Below are positions 26,551 to 34,908 of a stretch of 64,000 bases of DNA, one piece after another (the first letter of the stretch is position 1; each line of letters starts with the position of its first letter). Origin of the DNA: Pseudomonas sp. ATCC 13867. GTDB taxonomy: Bacteria; Pseudomonadota; Gammaproteobacteria; Pseudomonadales; Pseudomonadaceae. The notes under the pieces are model-generated. The model was not told the origin of the DNA and did no database searches. It worked only from the letters and a program-made list of their open reading frames with translations. Position numbers and translations under genes: made by a program. The DNA is taken from positions 2,301,001-2,365,000 of the forward strand of contig NC_020829.1 of the NCBI RefSeq assembly GCF_000349845.1, read 5' to 3'.

Positions 26551-27288
26551 TCAGGCTGTGCGGGCCTGAGCGACCAGTTGCACAGCGGCGGCCACTTCAC
26601 CGATCACCAGTATTGCCGGGCTTTTCAGGGCGAAGTCCTGGGCGTCCTCGAGCATGTCTTGCATCAGGCTGCGGTACTCGCGTTGAGTCGGCAGGGAGGC
26701 GTTCTCGATCATTGCCACCGGCGTGTCGGCGCGCATTCCTCCCGCCAGCAGGCCGTCACGGATCTCCGCCAGCCTTGCCACGCCCATGTACACCACCAGC
26801 GTCGTGCCGCCTGCGGCCAGGCTGCGCCAGTTCAGGGGGCTGTCGTCCTGGGTGTGCGCGGTCACCAGCGTCACGCCCCGGCTCACGCCGCGCAGGGTCA
26901 GCGGGATGCGACACTGGGTCGCAGCGGCCAGTCCGGCAGTGATGCCGTTCACCAGTTCGCACTCGATGCCCCGTGCGCCGAGCCAGTCGGCTTCCTCGCC
27001 GCCACGCCCGAAGATGCACGGATCTCCGCCCTTCAGGCGGGCGACGCGCCGCCCCTGGCGGGCATAGCGCAGCATCAATCGGTGGATGAAGTCCTGCGGT
27101 GTAGAGCGGCAGCCGCCGCGTTTGCCGACCGGGATTACCCGAGCCGTCGGGCAATGCTCCAGCACCGCCGGATTCACCAGATCGTCGATCATGACCACCT
27201 CGGCCTGTGCCAGGGCGCGTACCGCTTTCAGGGTCAGCAACTCCGGATCACCCGGACCTGCGCCGATCAGCCAGACTTTCCCGCTCAT
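26551..27288 (-). CDS. cobA: Uroporphyrinogen-III C-methyltransferase (siroheme synthesis)
   Basis: The 245-residue enzyme shows the SUMT signatures VWLIGAGPGDPELLTLKA at the start and RLKGGDPCIFGRGGEE at about 85-100, which bind S-adenosylmethionine. It methylates uroporphyrinogen III twice to precorrin-2, the first step toward siroheme. I use the second ATG (27288) because GAGGAG lies 6 nt before it but directly abuts the first. That ribosome site overlaps the nasC stop. It is the last gene of nirB-nirD-nasC-cobA and supplies siroheme for NirB. Confidence 0.9.
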   Translation of the reverse strand: MSGKVWLIGAGPGDPELLTLKAVRALAQAEVVMIDDLVNPAVLEHCPTARVIPVGKRGGCRSTPQDFIHRLMLRYARQGRRVARLKGGDPCIFGRGGEEADWLGARGIECELVNGITAGLAAATQCRIPLTLRGVSRGVTLVTAHTQDDSPLNWRSLAAGGTTLVVYMGVARLAEIRDGLLAGGMRADTPVAMIENASLPTQREYRSLMQDMLEDAQDFALKSPAILVIGEVAAAVQLVAQARTA

Positions 27289-27298
27289 ATCCATCTCC

Positions 27299-30013
27299 TC
27301 AGGCTGTCGCGGCCAGCGGACGCTGAGCCAGTAGACGTTTGATTTCCGGTACGCAGGAGCCGCAGGCGGTCCCGCACTTGAGTTCGCCTTTGAGGCCTTC
27401 CAGGTCCAGGCCCTTGTCGATCCCGGCCTGGATGCGGTTCTGGCTGACGTTCAGGCAGTTGCACAGGGTCTTGTCCGCTGCCGCGCCGGCTTTATCCGGG
27501 GCGGCGCTGAGCGGGGCGAGCAGCCAGCGGCGCAGCTCCTGGTCGGCGCGGCCTTCCTTCCACAACTCGCGCAGCCAGGCGCGCGCGGCGGTTTCCCCGG
27601 CCAGGCGCAGCGAGACGATGCGCGACTGTTCGATACGTACGCGCTTGCCAACCGAGAGGCGGGGGTCGTCGTAAGCCATGACCGGCCCCTCGTTGAGATC
27701 CAGCAGTGCATCGATGGCGGCCAGCCATTCCGGGCTGGGCGCCTCGGCGTGGGCAGCGCGGATCACCAGTGCCGGGCGCTCGCGGCCGGTGGGGCTGAAG
27801 CTGGCGTAGGGCAGGTCTTCGAACAGCGGGCGCAGGGCGTCGAAGCGCTTCTGCATCTCACCTTCTACCAGCGCGAAGAACTGCCAGGGCAGCTCGATGC
27901 GGCTGACCTCAACGGTGGCGTGTTTCAGCTCGGGCTGGCGCGACAGCGGATCCACCGCCGGCAGGGTAAGCACGTTGATGCCCAGGCCCTTGAGGAAGCG
28001 GTCGCCCCAGTGCATCGGCAGGAAGGCCTGGCCGGGACGCAGGCGGTCGTCGGCCTGCACTGGCAGCACCAGCTCGCCACGTCGGCTGTGCAGGCGAACC
28101 AGTTGCCCGTCGCTGATGCGCCGGCGGCGCAGCTCGTCCGGGTGCAGGCCGAGCACGGCTTCTTCCACATGGCCGAACAGTTGCGGCGCGGTGCCGGTAC
28201 GGGTCATGCCATGCCACTGATCGCGCAGGCGGCCGGTGTTGAGGATCAGCGGGTAGCGCGCATCGCGCTTTTCCTTCGGTGCACGGTAGGGCTCGGCGAT
28301 CAGCCGTGCGCGGCCATTGGCGGTGGGGAATTGCCCGTTGCCGTACAAGCGCTCGGTGCCTTGGATTGCTCCGGAACGGAGGGGCCATTGTTGCGGACCA
28401 CGGGTGTCCAGCAAGGCGTAGTCGATGCCGGACAGATCGAGATCGCGCTCGTGGGTCAGCAGCTTGTATTCCTCGAACAGCGCGGAGGGCGAGTCGAAGT
28501 CGAACAGGCTGCTTTCGCCGGGGCGCAGGTGCCGCTCCAGGCGTCGGGCGAAATCACAGACGATGCTCCAGTCCGCCCGTGCCTCGCCGATGGCGGGAAT
28601 GGCCGGGCGCACATGGCTGATGCGGCGTTCGGAGTTGGTCACCGTGCCTTCCTTCTCGCCCCAGCTGGCGGCCGGCAGCAGCAGGTCGGCGTACTGGCAG
28701 GTCTCGCTGGTGCCGAAGGCTTCCTGGACGATGACGAAGGGGCAGGCGGCCAGGGCTTCGCGTACGCGGGTCTGGTCCGGCAGGGACTGCGCCGGGTTGG
28801 TGCAGGCGATCCACAGGGCCTTGATGCGCCCGTCGCGGACTGCGTCGAAGAGTTCGATGGCGCTCAGGCCGGGATTTTCCGGTAACTGCTCGATGCCCCA
28901 ATAGCCGGCGACTTCCGCGCGGTGCTCGGCATTGCCGGCTTCGCGGTGGCCGGGCAGCAGGTTGGACAGGCTGCCGGTCTCGCGGCCACCCATTGCATTG
29001 GGCTGGCCGGTGAGGGAGAAGGGGCCGGCGCCGGGGCGGCCGATCTGCCCGGTGGCCAGGTGCAGGTTGATCAGCGCGCTATTCTTCGCGCTGCCGGCGG
29101 TGGACTGGTTGAGGCCCATGCACCACAGCGAGAGGAAGGACGGTGCCTGACCGATCCACTGCGCGGCGCGCTGCAGGTCATCCACGGCGATGCCGCAGAT
29201 TTCCGCCACGGCCAGCGGGCCGTAGTCACGTACCAGGGCTTTCAGTTCATCCAGGCCCTCGGTGTGGGCGTCGATGAAGGCGCGGTCGATCCAGCCTTCC
29301 CAGAGCAGGATGTGCAGGATGCCGTGGAACAGCGCGACATCGGTGCCGGGCAGGATCGCCAGGTGCAGGTCGGCCGCCTCGGCGGTGTCGGTGATGCGCG
29401 GGTCGATGATGATCAGCTTCATCTCCGGGCGTCGTGCGCGGGCCTCTTCCAGGCGGCGGAACAGCACCGGGTGGGCGTAGGCCATGTTGCTGCCGGCGAT
29501 CATCACGCAGTCGGCCAGCTCGATGTCCTGGTAGCTGCAGGGCGGGGCGTCGGCGCCCAGGCTGCGCTTGTAGCCGACCACCGCCGAGGACATGCACAAG
29601 CGCGAGTTGCTGTCGATGTTGTTGGTGCCGACCAGGGCGCGGGCGAGCTTGTTGAAGGCGTAGTAGTCCTCGGTCAGCAACTGGCCGGAGACGTAGAAGG
29701 CTACGCTGTCCGGGCCGTGCTCGCGGAGGGTTTCGGCGAAGACGCCGGCGGCATGCTCCAGCGCGGTGTCCCAGTCGGTGCGGGCGCGCGACAGGCCTTT
29801 GCCCAGGCGCAGTTCCGGGAACTGCGCGCGGGCGTCCGCGTCGCCGGTGAGGTGCAGGGTCGAGCCCTTGCTGCACAGGCGGCCGAAGTTGGCCGGATGC
29901 TGCGGGTCGCCTCGTACGCCGAGGATGCGCTCGTCGTCGTGCTCGATCAGTACGCCGCAGCCCACGCCGCAGTAGCAGCAGGTGGATGCGGTGGTGCGAC
30001 GGTTCGGGTTCAT
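27299..30013 (-). CDS. nasC: Assimilatory nitrate reductase catalytic subunit with C-terminal BFD domain
   Basis: The 904-residue molybdoenzyme reduces nitrate to nitrite in the cytoplasm. The N-terminal Cys cluster (CCYCGVGC, then a Cys near 47 in RLCSKGS) holds a [4Fe-4S] centre. Molybdopterin-binding blocks follow through about 690 and include SNMAYAHPVLFRR. The C-terminus has a BFD-type [2Fe-2S] motif, CNCLNVSQ...CGTACGSCVPE, at about 845-895, typical of single-chain bacterial NasA/NasC. I start at MNPNRRTT; the upstream extension is arginine- and proline-rich and unlike the family. It lies between nirD and cobA in one operon. Confidence 0.92.
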   Translation of the reverse strand: MNPNRRTTASTCCYCGVGCGVLIEHDDERILGVRGDPQHPANFGRLCSKGSTLHLTGDADARAQFPELRLGKGLSRARTDWDTALEHAAGVFAETLREHGPDSVAFYVSGQLLTEDYYAFNKLARALVGTNNIDSNSRLCMSSAVVGYKRSLGADAPPCSYQDIELADCVMIAGSNMAYAHPVLFRRLEEARARRPEMKLIIIDPRITDTAEAADLHLAILPGTDVALFHGILHILLWEGWIDRAFIDAHTEGLDELKALVRDYGPLAVAEICGIAVDDLQRAAQWIGQAPSFLSLWCMGLNQSTAGSAKNSALINLHLATGQIGRPGAGPFSLTGQPNAMGGRETGSLSNLLPGHREAGNAEHRAEVAGYWGIEQLPENPGLSAIELFDAVRDGRIKALWIACTNPAQSLPDQTRVREALAACPFVIVQEAFGTSETCQYADLLLPAASWGEKEGTVTNSERRISHVRPAIPAIGEARADWSIVCDFARRLERHLRPGESSLFDFDSPSALFEEYKLLTHERDLDLSGIDYALLDTRGPQQWPLRSGAIQGTERLYGNGQFPTANGRARLIAEPYRAPKEKRDARYPLILNTGRLRDQWHGMTRTGTAPQLFGHVEEAVLGLHPDELRRRRISDGQLVRLHSRRGELVLPVQADDRLRPGQAFLPMHWGDRFLKGLGINVLTLPAVDPLSRQPELKHATVEVSRIELPWQFFALVEGEMQKRFDALRPLFEDLPYASFSPTGRERPALVIRAAHAEAPSPEWLAAIDALLDLNEGPVMAYDDPRLSVGKRVRIEQSRIVSLRLAGETAARAWLRELWKEGRADQELRRWLLAPLSAAPDKAGAAADKTLCNCLNVSQNRIQAGIDKGLDLEGLKGELKCGTACGSCVPEIKRLLAQRPLAATA

Positions 30014-30035
30014 GGCGCGGGCCTCGTTGGCTGGC

Positions 30036-30365
30036 TCAGGCGCAGTTGGCGACTGGCGTACGCAGGGCCAGCAGTACGCGGCCATCCTCGACCTTGACGT
30101 CGTGACGGTGGGCGCAGCCCTGGTCGGGGGCCACGGCCTCGCCGCTTTCCAGCTCGATCTGCCAGTTGTGCAGCGGGCAGGCCACGCGCTTGCCGTAGAT
30201 CAGGCCCTGGGACAGCGGGCCGCCCTTGTGCGGGCAGCGGTCGTCGAGGGCGAAGACTTCGTTCCCGGCGGTGCGGAAGATCGCGATATCGCCACGCGGG
30301 CCGGCGATGACGCGGGAACCGAGTGGATTGATGTCGTCCAGGGCGCAGATGTCGAACCAGTTCAT
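30036..30365 (-). CDS. nirD: Assimilatory nitrite reductase small subunit (Rieske-like)
   Basis: The 109-residue protein carries a Rieske [2Fe-2S] box: CPHKGGPLSQG and, 17 residues later, CPLHNW. It is the small subunit partnering NirB in NADH-dependent reduction of nitrite to ammonium. The ATG at 30365 is chosen since NirD proteins begin near MNWFDICALDD; the longer frame upstream overlaps the nirB end and is not conserved. Confidence 0.92.
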   Translation of the reverse strand: MNWFDICALDDINPLGSRVIAGPRGDIAIFRTAGNEVFALDDRCPHKGGPLSQGLIYGKRVACPLHNWQIELESGEAVAPDQGCAHRHDVKVEDGRVLLALRTPVANCA

Positions 30366-30421
30366 GGGGTGTCTCCAGCAATCGGGTGGAAAGGGCCCCG
30401 GCGGCGGGGCCCGGCGGGTAC

Positions 30422-32872
30422 TCAGGCGGGTTCCAGCTGCGTGAGGGGAATCCGTTCGAATTCCTTCTTCAGCGGCTGCTGGACGATGCGTTCCTGCCAC
30501 GGGTCCTGTTCCAGCGACAGTGAGAACTGCAGGCGGGCGTTGAGCGCCTTGCGGTTTTCTTCGTCTTCCAGCACGGCCTTCTTGATGCGCTCCATGCCGA
30601 CGCGCTGCAGGTAGTGCACGGTACGCTCAAGGTAGAAGGCTTCCTCGCGGTAGAGCTGGAGGAAGGCGCCGCTGTACTCGCGCACCTCTTCGGCGGTCTT
30701 GAGCTTGACGAAGAACTCCGCCACCTCGGTCTTGATCCCGCCATTGCCGCCGATGTAGAGCTCCCAGCCCGAATCCACACCGATGATGCCGATATCCTTG
30801 ATGCCGGCCTCGGCGCAGTTGCGCGGGCAGCCGGAGACCGCCAGCTTGACCTTGTGCGGCGACCACATGTTGAACAGGTCGTGCTCGAGGTCGATGCCCA
30901 ACTGGGTCGAGTTCTGCGTGCCGAAGCGGCAGAACTCGCTGCCCACGCAGGTCTTCACGGTGCGGATGGACTTGCCGTAGGCGTGGCCGGAGGGCATGTC
31001 CAGCTCCTTCCAGATCGCCGGCAGGTCGTCCTTCCTGATGCCCAGCAGGTCGATGCGCTGGCCGCCGGTGACTTTCACCATCGGTACCTGGTACTTGTCG
31101 GCGACGTCGGCGATGCGCCGCAGTTCGGCGGCGTTGGTCACGCCACCCCACATGCGCGGGACCACCGAGTAGGTGCCGTCCTTCTGGATGTTGGCGTGGG
31201 CGCGTTCGTTGATCAGGCGCGACTGCGGGTCGTCCTTCGCCTCGCCCGGCCAGGTGGAGATCAGGTAGTAGTTCAGCGCCGGGCGACAGGTGGCGCAGCC
31301 GTCCGGGGTGCGCCAGTCCATGAAGCGCATCGCCGAGCCGAGGGAGGTCAGGTGATGTTCGCGAATCGCCTTGCGCACCTGGCCGTGGTTGAGATCGCTG
31401 CAACCGCAGATGGCCTTCTCGCTCTTGGGCTTCACGTCCGCCGCGCCACCCACGGTGCTGATCAGGATCTGCTCGACGAGCCCTGCGCAGGAGCCGCAGG
31501 AGCTGGCGGCCTTGGTGTGCTTCTTCACTTCGTCGACGCTGAACAGGCCGTTCTCCTGGATCGCCTTGACGATGGTGCCCTTGCACACGCCGTTGCAGCC
31601 GCAGACTTCGGCGCTGTCGGGCATGTTCGCCGCGCTGTTCTGGCCCTGGTGGCCGACGTCGCCAACGCTGCTCTCGCCGAACATCAGATGGTCGCGGATT
31701 TCGCCGACGTTGTGGTTCTCGCGGATCTGCCGGAAGTACCAGCCGCCGTCGGCGGTGTCGCCGTAGAGGCAGGCGCCGACCAGCACGTCGTCCTTGATCA
31801 CCAGCTTCTTGTAGACGCCGCCGATGGGGTCGGAGAGGGTGATGGTCTCGGTGCCTTCTCCACCCATGAATTCGCCGGCGGAGAACAGGTCGATGCCGGT
31901 GACCTTGAGCTTGGTGGAAGTCACCGAGCCCTGGTAGCGGGCGAAGCCGAGCATGGCCAGGTGGTTGGCGCAGACCTTGGCCTGTTCGAACAATGGCGCC
32001 ACCAGACCGTAGGCGATGCCGCGGTGGCTGGCGCACTCGCCCAGGGCGTAGATGCGCGGGTCATAGGTCTGCAGGGTGTCGTTGACCAGGATGCCGCGGT
32101 TGCAGGGCAGGCCGGTCTTTTCCGCCAGTTCGGTGTTGGGGCGGATGCCGGCGGCCATCACCACCAGGTCGGCGGCGATCACTTCGCCGTCCTTGAAGCG
32201 AATGGCGCAGACGCGGCCGCTGCCGTCATCGATCAGTTCTTCGGTGTGGGTGTTCAGGCGGAAGTGGATGCCGCGCAATTCCAGCGCTTCCTGCAGCAGC
32301 TTGCCAGCGGTGCGGTCCAGCTGGCGTTCCAGCAGCCAGTCGGAGAGGTGCACCACGGTGACGTCCATGCCGCGCTGCTTGAGGCCGTTGGCCGCTTCCA
32401 GGCCGAGCAGGCCGCCGCCGATGACCACCGCGTGGCTGTGGCTGCCGGCGGTGTCGATCATGGTCTGGGTATCGGCGATGTCGCGGTAGCCGATCACGCC
32501 CTGCAGGCGGCTGCCCGGCACCGGCAGGATGAAGGGGGTGGAGCCGGTGGCGATCAGCAGGCGGTCGTACTCGGCCTCGGTGCCGTCTTCGGCGTAGACC
32601 TTGCGGCGGTGACGGTCGATGCGACTGACTTTGCGGTTGAGCAGCAGGCGGATGCCGTTCTCGCTGTACCAGTTGAGGTCGTTGAGGACGATGTCCTCGA
32701 AGGCCTGCTCGCCGGCCAGCACGGGGGAGAGCAGGATGCGGTTGTAGTTGGGGTGGGGCTCGGCGCCGAACACGGTGATGTCATAGAGGTCGGGCGCGAT
32801 CTTCAGCAGTTCTTCCAGGGTGCGTACACCGGCCATGCCGTTGCCGATCAGTACGAGCTTGAGCTTTTTCAT
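30422..32872 (-). CDS. nirB: Assimilatory nitrite reductase large subunit
   Basis: The 816-residue enzyme combines several parts. An N-terminal FAD/NADH module has GNGMAGVRTLEEL and GGGLLGLEAANGL, and a BFD-type [2Fe-2S] domain has CGCNGVCKGT...CGSCAGLVEQ at about 425-475. A sulfite/nitrite-reductase domain follows, with siroheme-[4Fe-4S] cysteines in VGSEFCRFGT and SGCPRNCAEAG near 640-690. It reduces nitrite to ammonium with NADH. It is the first gene of the nirB-nirD-nasC-cobA operon and is preceded by a long regulated leader. Confidence 0.95.
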   Translation of the reverse strand: MKKLKLVLIGNGMAGVRTLEELLKIAPDLYDITVFGAEPHPNYNRILLSPVLAGEQAFEDIVLNDLNWYSENGIRLLLNRKVSRIDRHRRKVYAEDGTEAEYDRLLIATGSTPFILPVPGSRLQGVIGYRDIADTQTMIDTAGSHSHAVVIGGGLLGLEAANGLKQRGMDVTVVHLSDWLLERQLDRTAGKLLQEALELRGIHFRLNTHTEELIDDGSGRVCAIRFKDGEVIAADLVVMAAGIRPNTELAEKTGLPCNRGILVNDTLQTYDPRIYALGECASHRGIAYGLVAPLFEQAKVCANHLAMLGFARYQGSVTSTKLKVTGIDLFSAGEFMGGEGTETITLSDPIGGVYKKLVIKDDVLVGACLYGDTADGGWYFRQIRENHNVGEIRDHLMFGESSVGDVGHQGQNSAANMPDSAEVCGCNGVCKGTIVKAIQENGLFSVDEVKKHTKAASSCGSCAGLVEQILISTVGGAADVKPKSEKAICGCSDLNHGQVRKAIREHHLTSLGSAMRFMDWRTPDGCATCRPALNYYLISTWPGEAKDDPQSRLINERAHANIQKDGTYSVVPRMWGGVTNAAELRRIADVADKYQVPMVKVTGGQRIDLLGIRKDDLPAIWKELDMPSGHAYGKSIRTVKTCVGSEFCRFGTQNSTQLGIDLEHDLFNMWSPHKVKLAVSGCPRNCAEAGIKDIGIIGVDSGWELYIGGNGGIKTEVAEFFVKLKTAEEVREYSGAFLQLYREEAFYLERTVHYLQRVGMERIKKAVLEDEENRKALNARLQFSLSLEQDPWQERIVQQPLKKEFERIPLTQLEPA

Positions 32873-32903
32873 GTCAGGGCTCCGTCACGCAATCGCGGAA
32901 AAC

Positions 32904-32943
32904 AAAAAAGGCGTCCCGCCGGTTGCCCGGCGAGGACGCCTTT
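32904..32943 (-). terminator. Leader terminator (attenuator) upstream of nirB
   Basis: On the minus strand AAAGGCGTCC (from 32943) pairs with GGACGCCTTT (to 32907), with an inner CGCCGGG/CCGGCG stem, and a T-run follows. It lies 32 nt before the nirB start and would stop transcription unless antiterminated. It matches the known NasT-controlled leader (NalA) of the P. aeruginosa nirBD operon. Confidence 0.85.
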
Positions 32944-32950
32944 GTCCAAG

Positions 32951-32988
32951 TCCCGATCGCTCGGGAAGTGCGAGCCTCTTCGTTGAGG
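32951..32988 (-). promoter_or_regulatory. Tandem ANTAR-type RNA hairpins in the nirB leader (NasT target)
   Basis: In transcript order P1 is CCTC-AACGAA-GAGG (32988-32975) and P2 is TCCCG-AGCGAT-CGGGA (32966-32951), 8 nt apart. Both six-base loops have A at position 1 and G at position 4, the bases recognised by ANTAR proteins. P2 ends 7 nt before the terminator stem. NasT, encoded at 37841-38419, should bind here when NasS releases it. Confidence 0.85.
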
Positions 32989-33020
32989 GACGCGCTTTTG
33001 TAGATTGTTGCCGAGGTTAT

Positions 33021-33037
33021 TGCAGGGGCTGTGCCAA
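33021..33037 (-). promoter_or_regulatory. Sigma-54 promoter of the nirB operon
   Basis: The minus strand reads TTGGCAC-AGCCC-CTGCA, an almost perfect -24/-12 element (consensus TGGCAC-N5-TTGCA). A start site about 12 nt downstream gives a leader of roughly 140 nt containing the ANTAR hairpins and terminator. It implies NtrC/RpoN activation on nitrogen limitation. Confidence 0.8.
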
Positions 33038-33140
33038 CTTGCCCAGTGCCTGGATTTCCAGGCTTCGCAGCGGTACAGCCGGGATATTGGGGCGGTTTGT
33101 TGCACTGCGGTGATGCGTTCTGATCCGAACTGGTGCGCCT

Positions 33141-34811
33141 TCAACCCCCGTGCAGCAGCCAGAACAGCAGCCCCAGGTTGAGCGCCAGGGAGGCCAGGGC
33201 GACGCCGCGCCAGACCCGCAGCGGCTCGCGTTCCAGTAGCGGGCGCGGACGAGCCGGGGTCTGCCGTTCGCCTTGTTCCAGGGCGAGCAGGCATTCCTCG
33301 GCGGTTTCGAAACGCTGTTGCGGTTGGGCGGCGATCAGCTTTGCCAGCCAGTCGTCCAGCCAGGTTGGCACATCCGGGCGATAGCGGCTGGCCGGGGCGG
33401 GCGTGCCGAAGCGCGGATGCTGGAAGGCTTCGACCTCGCCGTAGGGGTAGTGGCCGCAGAGCAATCGATACAAGGTGACGCCGGCGGCGTAGAGGTCCTG
33501 GCGGGCGTCCGGTGTTGCACCCTGGAAGGATTCGGGAGCGAGGTAGCTCGGGGTGCCGGGCAGGTCGTGCGGGTCTTCCTGTGACAACCCCGGGCAGTAG
33601 GCCAGTCCGAAGTCCAGCAGGCGCAGTTCGCCGTCATCGGCCCAGTGCAGGTTCTCCGGTTTGATGTCGCGGTGCAGGATATTGCGCCGGTGCAACTGGC
33701 CCAGGCCGCGCAGCAGGCGCTGGGCGAGATCCTGCCAGTCGGGCAGGTTCAGCGGGCCGTTGAGCTTCAGGTGTTCGTCCAGCGTTTGCCCCGGGTACTC
33801 GCGCATCACGTAGTACAGGTGCTGGCGCTGCGGCAGGCTGTGCAGTTCGGGGAAGTAGCGGCCCTGTACGCGGCGCAGGAACCATTCCTCCAGCAGCAAT
33901 GCCTGGGCGGCTTCGGCGGAGTCGCGCAGGGCCGGCGGCAGGGTCTTGAGCAGCCAGGGGCGATTCTGCCGGTCGCGTACGCGGTAGATCAGTGACTGGC
34001 GGGACTGGGCCAGCCTGCCCTCGACCTGCCAGCCTTCGAATTCCTGATTGTCCCGCAGTGCGGGCGGCGCGGGCCAGTGGTCGAGTTGGGCGAGGGCGTC
34101 ACCGAGGCTTGCGGGCGGCAGTTCGTCCACCTGCAGGAGCAGGGCGCTGGCGTTGTCCTGGCTGCCGGCCAGGTGGGCGGCGCTGACCAGTGCATCGGCG
34201 CAGGCTTGCAGGCTCTGTGCGTCCTCCAGCAGGCGCTGGATGGCGCTGTCGCCCAGGGTGGCCCAGACGCCGTCGCTCACCAGCAGGAAGCGTTGCCCGG
34301 CTTCCAGCTCCCCGTCGCAGTAGTCCACCACCAGGTGCTGGTCGAGGCCCAGGGCGCGCTTGAGCACGTGCTGCATGCCGGGCTGTTCCCAGACGTGGTC
34401 CTGGGTCAGGCAGTCCAGAACGCCTGCGTGCCAGCGGTACAGGCGGCAGTCGCCGACATGGGCGAGGGTGAAGCGCCGGCCGCGCAGGACCAGCGCGGTG
34501 AGGGTGGTGAGCAACGGCTGGCCGCCGCCGTTGGCCTGCAGCCAGCGGTTCTGCGAGATCAGCAGGCGGTCGAGGGCCTGGGCGACGGCCCAGGTCTCGG
34601 GGGTGGCGTAGTAGTCGGCGGCCAGCGCCTGCAAGGTCAGGCGCGCGGCCAAGCCGCCGTCGGTGCAATGGCTGACGCCGTCGGCGATGGCGAACAGGTG
34701 CCCCTTGCTGGCCGCCAGTCCTGCGGGTGGGGTGACCACTCGCAGGGCATCCTGGTTCTCGTCGCGCGGACCGGTGGCGCTGGCCTGGGCGAAGGATAAC
34801 TGCAAGGTCAT
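33141..34811 (-). CDS. PP2C-type phosphatase fused to a Ser/Thr protein kinase, membrane-anchored
   Basis: The 556-residue protein has a PP2C-like phosphatase domain at about 1-235 (GPRDENQDAL, IADGVSHCTDGGLAA, VGDCRLYR, LVSDGVW, GSQDNASALL). A Hanks-type kinase domain follows at about 260-510 with the catalytic loop HRDIKPENL and LLDFGLAY. A C-terminal membrane helix (about 530-553) would hold it in the inner membrane with the catalytic parts in the cytoplasm. A typical glycine-rich P-loop is not obvious. It sits between nasA and nirB; such fusions are conserved there in Pseudomonas, but their role in nitrate use is unproven. I chose ATG 34811 over in-frame GTGs just upstream. Confidence 0.85.
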   Translation of the reverse strand: MTLQLSFAQASATGPRDENQDALRVVTPPAGLAASKGHLFAIADGVSHCTDGGLAARLTLQALAADYYATPETWAVAQALDRLLISQNRWLQANGGGQPLLTTLTALVLRGRRFTLAHVGDCRLYRWHAGVLDCLTQDHVWEQPGMQHVLKRALGLDQHLVVDYCDGELEAGQRFLLVSDGVWATLGDSAIQRLLEDAQSLQACADALVSAAHLAGSQDNASALLLQVDELPPASLGDALAQLDHWPAPPALRDNQEFEGWQVEGRLAQSRQSLIYRVRDRQNRPWLLKTLPPALRDSAEAAQALLLEEWFLRRVQGRYFPELHSLPQRQHLYYVMREYPGQTLDEHLKLNGPLNLPDWQDLAQRLLRGLGQLHRRNILHRDIKPENLHWADDGELRLLDFGLAYCPGLSQEDPHDLPGTPSYLAPESFQGATPDARQDLYAAGVTLYRLLCGHYPYGEVEAFQHPRFGTPAPASRYRPDVPTWLDDWLAKLIAAQPQQRFETAEECLLALEQGERQTPARPRPLLEREPLRVWRGVALASLALNLGLLFWLLHGG

Positions 34812-34821
34812 CGCCACCACC

Positions 34822-34900
34822 TGTAAGAGCGAGCTTGCTCGCGAGCCGCATCAATCTGCAGCTGTCGGTGAATCCGTTCGCGAGCAAGCTCGCTCCTACA
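34822..34900. repeat. REP pair (inverted), copy 2
   Basis: TGTAAGAGCGAGCTTGCTCGCGAG and CCGTTCGCGAGCAAGCTCGCTCCTACA flank a 25-30 nt spacer. It fills the gap between nasA and the kinase gene on the same strand, so it is transcribed and could act at the mRNA level. Confidence 0.9.
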
Positions 34901-34908
34901 ATTCACGC

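Noticed and set aside
30614..32986. 790-codon open frame on plus over nirB
   Set aside because: A shadow of nirB codons; it even crosses the nirB leader terminator.
33038..33140. NtrC enhancer sites upstream of the nirB promoter
   Set aside because: Fragments such as TGCACTGCGGTG resemble half-sites, but none shows the full TGCACC-N5-GGTGCA symmetry.
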